NCBI RefSeq assembly: GCF_000485595.1
Contig: NW_014577224.1
Location: 59,949 to 114,945, forward strand
Reading direction: 5' to 3'
Length of the DNA stretch: 54,997 nt
From: Priapulus caudatus
Lineage: Eukaryota; Priapulida; Priapulimorpha; Priapulimorphida; Priapulidae
This document shows, in pieces, positions 24,701 through 37,011 of this stretch. Each line of letters opens with the position of its first letter. Position 1 is the stretch's first letter. The position numbers and the translations under genes are program-made. The notes beneath the pieces were generated by a model. It ran no database searches. It was not told the origin of the DNA and worked only from the letters and a program-made list of their open reading frames with translations.

Positions 24701-27171
24701 GTTCAATCATCTAAGAAATCTTCTTATTCAGCAAGTGTTGTAGAATACATTCTGTGTTAATACTTGATAGTACTTCGTGTCAAACCCTTACAACATGAGT
24801 TTACCCAATCTTACCTAACTCTTACCTAGTCACCCATTATTCACCATGGCACATGAAAATATCTTATTCACCTCTTCGTAGAAGTGTGATCCACAAGTGA
24901 AGCTAGTGCTAGGAGTCGATGTATCACTAGATGGCGCCACTTCATACTCTGCTCTCTGTGCCACTTCTCCTTCCATGATATCCCCTAGGCACATATATTA
25001 TCAGTTAATATAAAATAATCACAATTTAATACTTTTTTTTTCCATACAGTCCAGTACATATCACTATTAAAATTACTGACACATCAGATTTCTATTAACT
25101 CACTGAATAACATTTTTCTAACTTAATGCATGCTCTGGAATTGCACTCGGCCTTTAGTTGGACAAATAACCTATTGGCCATGAAAGCTACATCTACCCTC
25201 GCATCACAACAATACAGATTTACCTGCAAGGATAGTGATACCGTTTAGCTACCATGCTATCAACTGTAGGGCAGTAGGTCAACTCTTTGTTAGGGTGAAA
25301 ATTACACGTGCGTAGCATATACCAAGTCACAAACACAGCGTGCAAAAGCACACTTGATCACACATGACACACGATAAATTCCATCAAACTTTAACTGTTC
25401 GACAACATTGATCACCTCTTATTTAACATTTCACTAAAATGAAGATGAAATCCATCATAGAAATTACTTTATACATACATGTGTATATTACAGATCAAGG
25501 AAATAAAGGAAAATCCATAAAACTGGAGTAACCCATAGGGTTTTGAAAGCATCACTCAATGTGATTCACTGAGAGACAATAACCTACTGATACACTAAAA
25601 ACCCATGTATAAGTACCTGCACTTTTTCTAAGTTAGCCTAAAAAGGTTATATAATTGGTGTTTACTGAAAAATTGGCCTATTAAGGTTCTTAAATAGGTT
25701 CTTATTTTCTTAAGAAAAAAAGGTGCCTGTTGCTGGTATAGAATATTGATGCGGTCTAATGTTTATATAAAATATACATATAATTATGTCTAAATGACTC
25801 CAATCTAGACAAATACGATAACCTATTCTAGGTTATCGTATTTCTCTTTATGCCCTTTATACCTAATACACATCAACAATACACAACTAAATTGGTTTAA
25901 AACACCACAAACATAATGCCTGGCCAGGTTCCTCAGTCATAAGGTATGGCACCAAGCTAAATTTGATAATGTATGCAGTGAAACTGCATTGTAGTGCATT
26001 TGACTATACTGTATTTTATCAAATAAGAACCTGTTTCAAATTTTAGGCTAAAACAGGTTCTTATGTCAAGGAGGTTTAAAGCCGCACTATGCGCATCCAA
26101 ACACTAATTTCTCCAGTACTAGACTAGCAAATACTTCGTGTCATGCATAATCACACTACCTTATGACAAAATAAACTCTAGTTCCTTCCATTTCACTGCA
26201 CGTTGTCTTATAAAAGGTATTTGAAAATACCTCCAATGTTGTTCAAATTCTCCGATGTTGTTAACACCTTCGCGTTGCTCTGCCAAGCAACCGTGGAGCG
26301 GTGCTGCGGTACAGAGGTACGGGTGTAGCAAAGATAAAAACATGTGACGCCACCTAACCGATTCTTGGCGAATTGTTTGACAAACAATTTAGCGTTGGCA
26401 CCAGATTACCAGATTTCGCACCTCTTTCTTGTGGGTTTTAAGCAAACGCGCACTGAAATGGGAGGAACTAGAGTTTATTTTGCCATAAGGTAGTGTGATT
26501 ATGCATGACACGAAGTATTTGCTAGTCTAGTACTGGAGAAATTAGCGTTTGGATGCGCATAGTGCGGCTTTAAATGGAAAATCTTAGCCTAACAGGTTCT
26601 TAATCACTAGGTTCTTATACGCGGGATTTTTATTGATATTATTAAAAATTAACATGGATATAGGCAAAATGTACAAACCAGATGCCTGGACAAGGTCGTA
26701 AAGCTCGTGTTTTTCCAGGACACCCTTGTAACTTATCCCTCGCTGTTCCAGCAAGATCTTCAGCTTCTTTACACTGAGTGCGAAGGGATCTAAGAACTGT
26801 CCTGCCAGAATATCTGTCAATAAATTATCGAAAAATAATTAGCCACTCAACCTTGTTCGATCATGTTACAGCATAAACCGCAGACAATATAAACCACAAT
26901 GTAGTTCATGCATAGGTACTGACTATTTCATCTCTGAATTACAGTTAAATGCATTAGTAATGGTTGGTACTATAGCTCTACTACTATAGCCCTTCGCTCC
27001 GCCGCAGGCTGGAGGCTCTGCTAGAGGCTCTGCGGCAGAGCGAAGGGCTATAGTACTAGAGCTAGGTTGGTAGGCCCTACCTGCGCCAAGCCATGATGTG
27101 AACTGCAGGAGTCGTGCCAAAAAGGCAAGCAAAAGTAGATAAACCAACAGCAGACACACTTTCAACCACAT
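21789..27171 (-). CDS. RNF103: RNF103, ER membrane RING-H2 E3 ubiquitin ligase (complete, five coding exons)
   Basis: Exons on the minus strand are 27171-27081, 26813-26679, 24984-24872, 24420-24269 and 23493-21789. All junctions are GT-AG and keep frame, giving 731 residues (human about 685). The ATG at 27171 starts a hydrophobic signal anchor, MWLKVCLLLVYLLLLAFLAR. Exon 2 gives DPFALSVKKLKILLEQRG, exon 3 MEGEV and HFYEEV, exon 4 VEDTKDSMWVVQVVGESLPP and FGIRTGTF, all in the order of known RNF103. The long last exon starts with a FTWISSHLSSRV block and PPIFLSALSVKFPGRV, then has about three membrane segments (roughly residues 295-317, 330-348, 385-405) and a low-complexity Ser/Asp/Glu linker. 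It ends with a RING-H2 domain (about 678-719; CAIC, CGHGFHQQC, CPVC all present). Family members act in ER-associated degradation. The exon 4 donor (AAT|GTGCGT) was chosen by frame and is the least certain junction. Introns 2 and 1 each hold a mobile element. Confidence 0.92.
23711..23724 (+). promoter_or_regulatory. CTCF-like motif in RNF103 intron 4
   Basis: CCACCAGGTGGCAG fits the known CTCF core pattern CCASYAGRKGGCR. It is a sequence match only. Confidence 0.35.
26081..26568. mobile_element. Foldback/MITE element with TTTAAA flanks, RNF103 intron 2
   Basis: The outer sequence GCCGCACTATGCGCATCCAA on the left is mirrored on the right, with arms of about 115 bp (about 26081-26196 and 26450-26568). 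Both ends are bordered by TTTAAA, so a TTAA target site (piggyBac/Kolobok style) is possible. The roughly 250-bp centre contains only a short open frame with no recognised domain. Confidence 0.75.
26970..27064. mobile_element. Tiny hAT-like MITE/hairpin beside RNF103 exon 1 donor
   Basis: The inverted arms contain ACTATAGCCCTTCGCTC and GAGCGAAGGGCTATAGT plus GCCGCAG/CTGCGGC. The identical octamer GGTTGGTA flanks it (26962-26969, 27065-27072), an 8-bp target duplication as in hAT elements. Its edge lies only about 16 bases from the exon 1 splice donor. Confidence 0.75.
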
Positions 27172-27825
27172 GGCAATGAAGTGTTGTGTATTAGCTGATC
27201 TTTCCAACCATATGCTTTATTCTGTCAAGCTCTGCTTTGCCCATGCCAATTGTACTTGAGGTGTGATCATCCTCCCCCTGTAAAAAATACAAGCAGCAAG
27301 TGTAAACAAATCAGTAGCCTACAATGTGAAATCATAACAAAGTTAAAGTATGGAATGGTATGAGCTCCGATTCAAGGAGTCAACCATTTGTCCAACACTA
27401 CAGAAATCAGAATGTGGACAACGATATGCGAAATAATTTCTTTGTGTCTTGTATTGTCCTCCCTGGCCTTGGAATAGGCATAATTACACGCACATGTCCC
27501 AGTCCTTAGAAACTTTTAAGAAAGGAGTAAGTATACACCGCCTGTACCCTGATTCCTGAACTTTCTGAAGTAAATAGTTACAGTGTACTAGTACTACAAT
27601 ATTATGTTTTCCATAGAGCCGCAACGAGTACAAAGAGTATACCTTTTCAACAAAATAAAGTCCTGTTTATTGTGAGAAGACAACGAGAGCTGTTTTGGAT
27701 GTTACGCTGGCTGACTGTTACCTAAAACGGACCAAAACAAACCAGAAACAGGTTCTATCGCCACTAGGCATCCAGCCTTCACTTGTTTAAACGGCCTTGC
27801 CCACAAGGGGGCGTGATTTTTAATC
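27172..27825. promoter_or_regulatory. Divergent RNF103/VPS33B promoter region
   Basis: The two start codons face away from each other across 654 bp, so both 5' UTRs and core promoters should lie here. On the minus strand, a pyrimidine-rich TTTTTTACAG acceptor at about 27278-27287 suggests a noncoding first exon for RNF103 further right. The right end has a CTCF-like CCACAAGGGGGCGTG. No TATA box was identified with confidence. Confidence 0.6.
27801..27815 (+). promoter_or_regulatory. CTCF-like motif 10 bp upstream of VPS33B ATG
   Basis: CCACAAGGGGGCGTG matches CCASYAGRKGGCR except for one base. Its place in a divergent promoter makes it more credible than an isolated match. Confidence 0.4.
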
Positions 27826-30800
27826 ATGTCTGCGCCCATAGAAAATTGTATACCACTTCCAGATCTTCAAATATTTAGGCAGCTATCACGCGATCAGCTA
27901 GTACTATGCTTAGAATCGGTAATATACTTATGCTGTTTATAATTTCTTATTGAATTATAGACCAAAGGTTATTTAATGGGCGTAGCTAAGTCCGTACTTG
28001 TAATCATTGACATTGGTCCGGATTATAAATATAATTATTAATTTTGTTTTGTAAACCGTTTTGTGTTTCTCGTGACGGGTGGCTATCCAAGCTCAATAAT
28101 ATTAGTAATAGGAACAATTTAGAAAAAAATCACCCGCTATCTAATGTTGTTATCATCCGCAATGCTGCCCACGGGCACTTGGGCCGTTTGCGTTTCAATG
28201 ATAAAGTAATGATAAGACATAATATTAATAAGATAAGTAAACACAAATTCAAATGTATATGATTATTCTAGTTTCTACCAAAAATTCCAAATCTTGTTTA
28301 TCAATTTGCGTACTCTCTATCACCTAGTGATTACACGTAAATGTCTTTCAAATGCTCCTAGCTCTGCAACACAAAATCTCACTGCCAGTGGCGTAGACAG
28401 GTCCTCAGTTGTGGGGGGGGGCATCACAGGAACTTGGAACGTCTCAATAAAAAATAAAAATGTAAACACGAAATATATTTACTACCAAAGTCTTAATGTT
28501 TCTCTACTCTATTTCGCCTATAATCACCTGTAAATGCCGGTCAAATGCTCATCTGCAACACACAAGAACACCGCACGCCCGCGCTGTGCACAAACAACAT
28601 GAATAAGAGAGCAGGTAGGAAAGCTTGATCGCTAAATTCGCTCAACGCTTGCTTCATTTCACACTTTCACAGCACGAATACACATCCAACAGCTTCCATC
28701 TTGGTATCTATGTGTACATAAATGTTCACTTGTTCGAATTATAACTGGCCTTTGTTCTTACCTACTCCCGCCAGAGATATCTCGTGAAATCCTGCAGGAA
28801 ATGTTCTCGCCGTGAAAATGTAAAGAGGACGAGATGTCTGTTTATACACGAGTAGCAACTTTTGATCGATCGCTGTAGTCGTGTGGGCGTGACGTCATGC
28901 CGCGCGCATTTTGCTTGACTTGGCGGGCCTCGAAACGGAGCTCGGAGGCAGGCAGCAGCTCATCCCAGCATGCAATGTGCCCCATTACTCGTGTATAAAC
29001 AGACATCTCGTCCTCTTTACATTTTCACGGAGAGAACATTTCCTGCAGGATTTCACGAGATATCTCTGGCGGGAGTAGGTAAGAACAAAGGGCAGATTTA
29101 TAATTCGAACAAGTGAACATTTATGTACACATCGATACCAAGATGGAAGCTGTTGGATGGGTATTAGTGCTGTGAAAGTGTGAAATGAAGCGAGCGTCAA
29201 GCGAATTTAGCGATCAAGCTTTCCTACCTGCTCTCTTATTCATGTTGTTTGTGCACAGCACGGGCGTGCGGTGTTCTTGTGTGTTGCAGATGAGCATTTG
29301 ACCGGCATTTACAGGTGATTATAGGTGAAAAGAGTAGAGAAACATTAAGACTTTGGTAGTAAATACATTTCGTGTTGACATTTTTTTTTGAGATGTTCCA
29401 AGTGCCTGTGGGGGAGATGATTTTGCTGTTACTTCCATCGCAATGTATATGAAGAGTGTGCACGAGTAGCGCACACCGCGAGCGCCTTGGCGCAAAGCTC
29501 TGAATGGGTGGGGTCTAGGGGCCTGCCTTAGGGCCACTGGCAGGGTGCAGGGGCAGAGCCCTTGCCCGGGGTTCAGGGGGCGGAGCCCCCGGAAGCTCTT
29601 GGATTTTAGCAATTTAGAACCTTCTGGCCTCTTTGAGGGAATTGAAAAAAATTGATATTGTAAGTGCAATTTTGTGAATTCTAGGGTAATTTTTTTCTTT
29701 GGATCCCAGCGGTTTAATAACACACAACTCCCCCCCCCCACACACACACACACAACTAGTGGCGGATCCAGAAGAAAATTCTAGGGGGGGGGGGCGAATC
29801 ATGCGAGCTCAAGGGCACGAAGCGCCCGGGGTGGGGGGGGGGGTTGGAGGGGTGTCCCCCTCCCACTGTGTGGAATTGTTAAAACGTTGAAATCTAAAAG
29901 CAATCAATTTTGGACATCTTTATCATAGAATATCAGGATTTTTCCTCCTTCAGGGCGTGTCCCCCTTCTGTTTAGGGGGGGGGGTCCGGGGATTTTGTTG
30001 AAAGTAACACCTCTTCGATGCAATTTCCTGCACTATGAGGCAGCACTATTAAACAATCTTCATCACAGTAACATCACTGTTGAGTTGAGTATTTTTACCT
30101 TTGGGGACACCAAAGACAAATACTTACTACCAAATTTGTGCTATGTATCTACATGTCCTCACTGGGGTTACCAGTGCATACTTACCTAGGCTAAAATACC
30201 TTTGCCCTGAAAATTTTAGGGGGGGGCACCCCGTGCTACTGACCCTCTGTTGACAACTACAGCACTGGAATCATCTCCCCCACCTGAAATTTTGATAAAA
30301 CATATTTTACTGAGAACGTTAAAATTGCAAAAAATATGAGAAAAACAACCAAATTTGAACCAAAAAGTGCATATTTTCACCCCTTATACAAAATCGGGAA
30401 TATACTTCTGGTTGGGTCTCAGCACCCCCATCCCCCCCCCAAAAAAAGTAAGATGAAATTGAATTTTCCCATTCAAATTCAATCCCCGTGAAAATTCAAT
30501 ATCTTAGCTCTCAATAGGTCTATTCTAATTTTGAATAAAGCAAGGATTTAACTTTCGTGAGCAGTGATAAAACTTTGGGGATTTTGAAAAAAAAATCGTA
30601 TATGGGAAATGTGTCCAAAATTAACCGTCCGAGTTTCAGTAAAATAATGTCATTCTTGGAACGAGTTACAGCCATTTTACAGTAGATGTATGTCACGTTC
30701 CATTTCTGTAATAATACATTAGGAGAGTATGAATAGTGATGACGGATTTGTAGATAAATATCCAGTATTTATTGTCTGTAAAATATTAAATTTTTCCCCA

Positions 30801-33800
30801 TTTTCTTGCTGATAGTAGGGGGGATGAAAGCCACCCCACCTCAATAAGTGTGGGGGGATATACCCCCATCCACCCGCTATCTACGCCCCTGTCAGATGAA
30901 CTCAAATTTGACTTTTGATATGCATACAAATATTCATAATCATAATCTTTGTTAGCAGTACTCTACAGGCACCGCGGAACGATTTTTGAAGTGGGGGTGC
31001 TCAATTTGTTATGCTCGACAGTGGCCAATACAGGTTTTTGAGGAGGGTGGTAAGAAACAGGCGGGGGTATGCGGATCCTCCCCCAGAAAATTTTGAATCC
31101 CCCATTTTCCTTCTGAAAGTAGGGGGGGGGGAATGATTATACACGCCATCCCCCCACGTCAATAAGTGGGGGGGGATGCATCCCCCCATCCCCCCCGCTA
31201 TCTACGCCCCTGCTCACCGCATTCACACACTGGTACACAAACTCACAGAAAGATAGAGCAGGTGGAAATTTAAAGCAGTGGTTGGAAAGCATGTGCGTCT
31301 TTCTCATTATGGATTTCTTCACTGAAACATTCTCGGCCACACAGCCTGAACAAGCATGTGGCAGCAAGCTCAAGACGGAGTTGCCAGCTATGTCCACGAA
31401 CGAGATTGTGTCCGTTCGCAATGTATATCTACTCTACTTAGTCTACTAGTGGGCACAGGGCATTACTTGAATCTGTGCCGCAGTCTATGTAGATGGGGGT
31501 CCAGTTAACTAACAGAGCTCGATCTAATTTCAGTCTCCCTCAGAGGCCTTCACTATCTTATAACCAAAAGTGCCAGATGGACAACAATTCCACAGTTTGA
31601 AGAACCTTACAAATTTCCTAAAAGCCCAATGAAATAATTTGTTTATTCCATCTATATCTGCAGATACCTGGACGAAAGGACCTGGTCTTAGAGCCAGGAC
31701 TTATGCGACTACTTGATCGTATAGCAGGAGCATCACTTCTCAAGCAGCATGGAGTTGATAAAATATTCAAATTTGAAGGAAAACCAATTAGGCATGGAAA
31801 TGATCAGTAAGCATATTATATTGGACAAAGTGATCGTGTCTTTCATTGCATGAAATGTGTAACCTTAAAAATATCATTATTCATATCTGGAGGTATAGTT
31901 ATTTTCCATTATTGCTGTTGCATGTACATCTAGCTATTAATATATGTTTGCTTCATAATTAATTGGTTACCATCCCTTTATGAGAAGCACTTCTATATGA
32001 TGTGATTAAGCTTTGGTGGTATTCATGTATGTAAATCCTTAAAGACTTATACTTCGATAATGTTCAGCATCATTTTATTAACCAAGGTTTGTTTACAAAT
32101 GTGAAATAATTGCAACTATGGTTTTTTTTTAAATAGCAATGTTTCTTTTAGGTGATGCTGTCACTTATACTGCCTTTATTGCAGATGATAAAAGTCACAC
32201 TTGCAAATTAAAATTTCCTGTGCTAACAAAGAGGCTAGAGTTTTATATTTTGTGGTCTAATTGTCATAATTTCTATGTAATAGCAATAGATTAATAATTT
32301 AACTGAATCCAACTGGAATCTATGAAATTATTCATCATTTATGAGTTCAACTTGCACAACCTCCACAAAAGGCATCACAAAGAATTCGGCCAGCCTCTAA
32401 TATCAGTCGATTATCAGTAAATTAGTATAACAACTTTTATTTATTTAGCATTTTAGTGGAAACTTTAGTAGTAACTCCAAAACGTACATGATTTTCATTT
32501 CAGACGGTTGTATCTAGTCAGACCGGATATAGAGACAGTGAAGCAGATAGCAGAACATATTGCTGCTGACAAAACTGCGGGGAAGGAGAGAGTATATAGA
32601 ATTATACTCGTACCAAGAAAGGTTATACTTCTTTAGGCTATTTAATATCTCAGTATTTCATCTGAATTCAGACTTTACCCTAAAAGTTTGTATTGATCTA
32701 ACTCCATGAACCAGAAATCTAATATTTCTGTGATTGTCAAATATGTAAATTGGCAATCTAATTTTGTCACCAGGTGGCGCTATTTGTTCGTTTACTGAGA
32801 GTTCTGGTTACAGATGCCCAGTAACAAACTAAGTTATTTTCTTTCAACAATAAAGAACGAACTTTTGTCGGTGCCCTCAGTTACATGGATTAATTTCAAA
32901 ACCAAAAGTCAAATGAAGGAAAATTCGATTCATGATTTCTAAACTTGCCACCATCTAAACCTCCCTTTTAACTGCCTACCGTATTCAGAGTGATTCATTA
33001 TTGTTGGGAAGTAATGACCAGAATAAGTGATTGCTGTTTGTAGGAAAGCTAGTAGTGCCTATTTCACATAACGTGAACTTTGAACTTCGTGTAAATATAT
33101 GGAAATCTATTTGCTGTAGACATTCCTGTGTGAGAACCTTCTGGAACAGGAAGGAGTTCATGGTTACGTCACTTTAGACCAATATTGCCCAAATTTTCTA
33201 CCACTGGACAGCGACCTTCTCTCTCTTGAGATGCCTGGGTTTTTCAGAAGCTTTTTCTTGGTATATTTGCTAAATAGTTTATGTAAACTGATACCTATAC
33301 ATAAATGTGTAACTTCAGTATGAGTAGTTAGAGAGAGGTTAATTTGCTTACTACATATATTTTAAAAATCGTTTCCAGTAATGCAGATACTATCAGGAGT
33401 CTATCAATATTGATAGACTCGTGATACTATACCGGGAACCCCTGCTCAATATGTTATTAGTGGGGTTTGGTTATTACCTAAATAATTAATTAATTAATGC
33501 TAATCAATTAATGCTGGCTTAACAATTACGATATTGCACAGCGAGAAAATAAAATGAATACATGGATCTTAAGTTATGTGTATGTTCACATTGTGCTTAC
33601 ATTTGTTATATGAATTTCAGGATGGCGATCAGACTTATGTACATACAGTGGCGGATGCTCTTATAAATTTACAGTCTGTGTTTGGAACCATTCCTAATGT
33701 GTATGCAATAGGCAACTGCAGCAAGGTATACTATCACGAGCGTCATTGGAAAGAAACCCTGTTTACGATGAATTTTAATTATCTACTAGAATTCATTTCG

Positions 33801-36800
33801 GAAATATGTTTTCGTTATTTGTTTATTGATGGAAAATATTTCTTATAATATTAGAATCGTCAGTGGTCCATGCAAATTAAACTTGTGCTGATATCATGCA
33901 AAAAAATATTCACTTTACTAGTACTAGTGAAATTGCATTTTGTTAATGCAGTTATATGGAGAAAGCTGTCGCTCGTGAGTGATTGAATTAGTTCACACAC
34001 TTAGCCAAGTTAGAAAGCGGCTGGCACTCCCCATATCTATCAAGAACTGCACATGCTTAGCTTCAGCAATTTAAGGCTGTAATTGCTTTCAGAGCTCCAT
34101 TTACGCGCACATGCACTCAATCTCGATGCTTATTTTTTCCTTAATCATAATACACTTTTTTGTAATAAGGTTAGTTGGCATGCATTACCAATTTGGGTGT
34201 TGTCTGTAAATATCGCTGAGAGGGTCTATGTCCCCCAGGGTACTGCCGGAACTTACCCTGGGTATGGTCCGGTATACCGGAACGTACCCTGGTACTATCT
34301 AATATGCCAGACCGTACCTCGCCTACTCCACTAACGAGTCTAGGGAGTCGCCTACTCCCTAACCCTAACCCTAACCCTAACCATATCAGATAGTTACCAG
34401 GGTACGTTCCGGTATACCGGCCGGAACCCCGGGTACGTTCCGGCAGTACCCTGGGGGACATAGACCCTATGAGCGTAAATATCAGGGGTAGAAATTAACT
34501 TTTAAACAAGGGAGTCCAACGGACTCCCTACCCTCAAAAAGAGGGAGTCCGCAGCAAAATGAGGGAATCCGCAGTCTGAGGTTCAAAATTAAAGATATTA
34601 ACAATAACGCATGTGCTAATTTTTAAGATTCATGCAGTTGCATGTCTGCCAAATTTTCTTTGGACATTAGCTGAAAAAATGCAGTAATTCCACGAGGCCG
34701 TGCTTCAGAACAAACTATAGTTAGTATGGCAGAATTTTCAGGGAGTCACACAGACTCCTGCATATGTCAAATCAGGGAGTTTGACAGTAAATCAGGGAGT
34801 ATTTGACTCCGGACTCCCGTTAATTTCGCACCCTGAAATATTATTAGATTAAATTAGACTCTGCTTACCTAATGCTATATTTGACATTTTTTCCAGTTAC
34901 GTTCTATATTTTTAACGCTGGAGGATATTTTATGATATCTCAGCTTGTTTACTTAAACGCATCCTTGGCTTTTATTAGATAATTCATATTGAAGATTCGC
35001 ACATGTCGATCAATTTTAAAGAATCAAGTGTTTGCTAATATTAAAAGAAACATGGTGCTCTGCGCTTGCAGATGGTTTATGACATGATGGAAACATTAAG
35101 GGAAGATCGCGGTGCCCCAGCGGCGCTCAAGAATGAGATTGGTCATCTTGTGCTTATTGACAGAGGTAACTGACTCATGCACATAACCTGATCAGCCTTC
35201 TATTAGTAAATGTTATATCCACATTTATGTTATATACATCTACCATATCTTGTTAGTTACATTATATCCACTTATAGCAGTCGACCAGCACATATAGCAG
35301 CAGCTCGGGTATATTTTTTCATAATTAATGTCACATTTATTTGCTGTGACTTGTGTTTTAACCCACTATAAAAAGCTTGTGGTTAGCAGATTAAGCCAAT
35401 TTGATACCTCATGATTTCGACATGTAGATGGAATTTCAATGATTATTTCGTCAATAATATCAGGAGTAGATAATAGGGAAGGAGTGTGACTTCAATAACC
35501 AAGGGAAATTCGTCATTTACTAGCCTTATAATACCTACGATTTACTACGCGTAACTCATCCAACTTGAGCTTAAATCGTACACAGTACATTCACCTAGCA
35601 TCGTGCGAAATCGTTTCCTCGTATACACCTGCAATCCGGAGATATAGACTAAAACGTACGACACGATTTTTCATTCTGCTGCCAGCAAACTCAATGCGTT
35701 TTGCGCCGAAATTTAAACAAAAGGCAGCTACTAACCACAGCTTGCTTTCTCGGCGAGGCGGTGTGGCTCGCAGGGAGATTGGACATCGACGCAACACTCG
35801 GCGAGATAACCTTTGACCCGGCATACAGCTACATACCAACATACCGCCATACCGGCATACAGCTGGTATGCCTCCACGCACGCACGCCCACCGCAATCTC
35901 CCTGCGAGCCACACCGCCTCTCCGAGAGAGCAAGCTGTGGTTAGTAGCTGCCTTTTGTTTAAATTTCGGCGCAAAACGCATTGAGTTTGCTGGCAGCAGA
36001 ATGGAAAATCGTGTCGTACGTTTTAGTAGTCTATATCTCCGGATTGCGGGTGTATACGAGGAAATGATTTCGCACGATGCTAGGCGAATGTACTGTGTAC
36101 GATTTCAGATCAAGTTGGATGAGTTACGCGTAGTAAATCGTAGGTATTATAAGGCTAGTAAATGACGAATTTCCCTTGTTTATTGAAGTCACACTCCTTC
36201 CCTATTATCTACTCCTGATAATATTAAATTAATCTAGCTCGTGCGATCCTGTAATCAAGTTATGCAGAAAGAGGTAATTTATTTAATTTAGTTAATATTT
36301 TATGATCAGAGGCATACTAAAAGTTAAACAGAAGTACAGAATGAATGCCTCATGATATAGTCTGGCTGTTGTTTAACTTTATTTTCCACATAACAGATGT
36401 GGACTACATTACACCGTTATGCTCTCAACTGACGTACGAAGGACTCCTGGATGAAATATTTGGGATTAACAGTGGTAGGTTATTACTGTATAAAACATGT
36501 GATAGTGTCTTTGCATATATGTAGGTATTAGCTCAGGAATGGGTCATAGTATGGCTTTACTAATACACGTATCTATTGCTATGATCATTTCATTATCTAT
36601 CTAGATCTTGGTTATAGCTACATTATTAATAGTGTAGCTATTCTTCATCATAAATAATTCAGCTTTATTAATTTTATAAACAGGCTTGTAGAATTAGGCT
36701 AAAATTTCACATGCATATGTTCTGATCTTGCGGGATGGGTAGCAGTGGGGTAGTGGATAGCACTCACAACATAGAGCCGAAAAGTCTGGGCTTTAAGTCC

Positions 36801-36976
36801 CACATTGCCATTGAGAAAAGAAATTCATCCCAATTAGCTTCAGTTGACACCATCTATAGAAATGAGTCATCCGTCACTACACTAAGCTCAGCTGGGATAA
36901 GGCCAGCAATCTTAGCCTATAAAATAACTGTTACAAGAGACCAAGGCAACATGGCTGTCTAGAACCTCTCCTCCAC

Positions 36977-37011
<35 letters not shown>

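Noticed and set aside
28890-28897. CRE site TGACGTCA as a promoter element
   Set aside because: It lies in the loop of a foldback element within intron 1, far from a start site; probably part of the repeat.
33576-33848. 90-codon frame read as a separate gene
   Set aside because: Only 33621-33725 is real (VPS33B exon 5); the rest is intron.
35565-36165. Two frames of 127 and 154 codons sharing the same protein sequence on opposite strands
   Set aside because: The identity is due to the palindrome arms; no known domain and no coding constraint.
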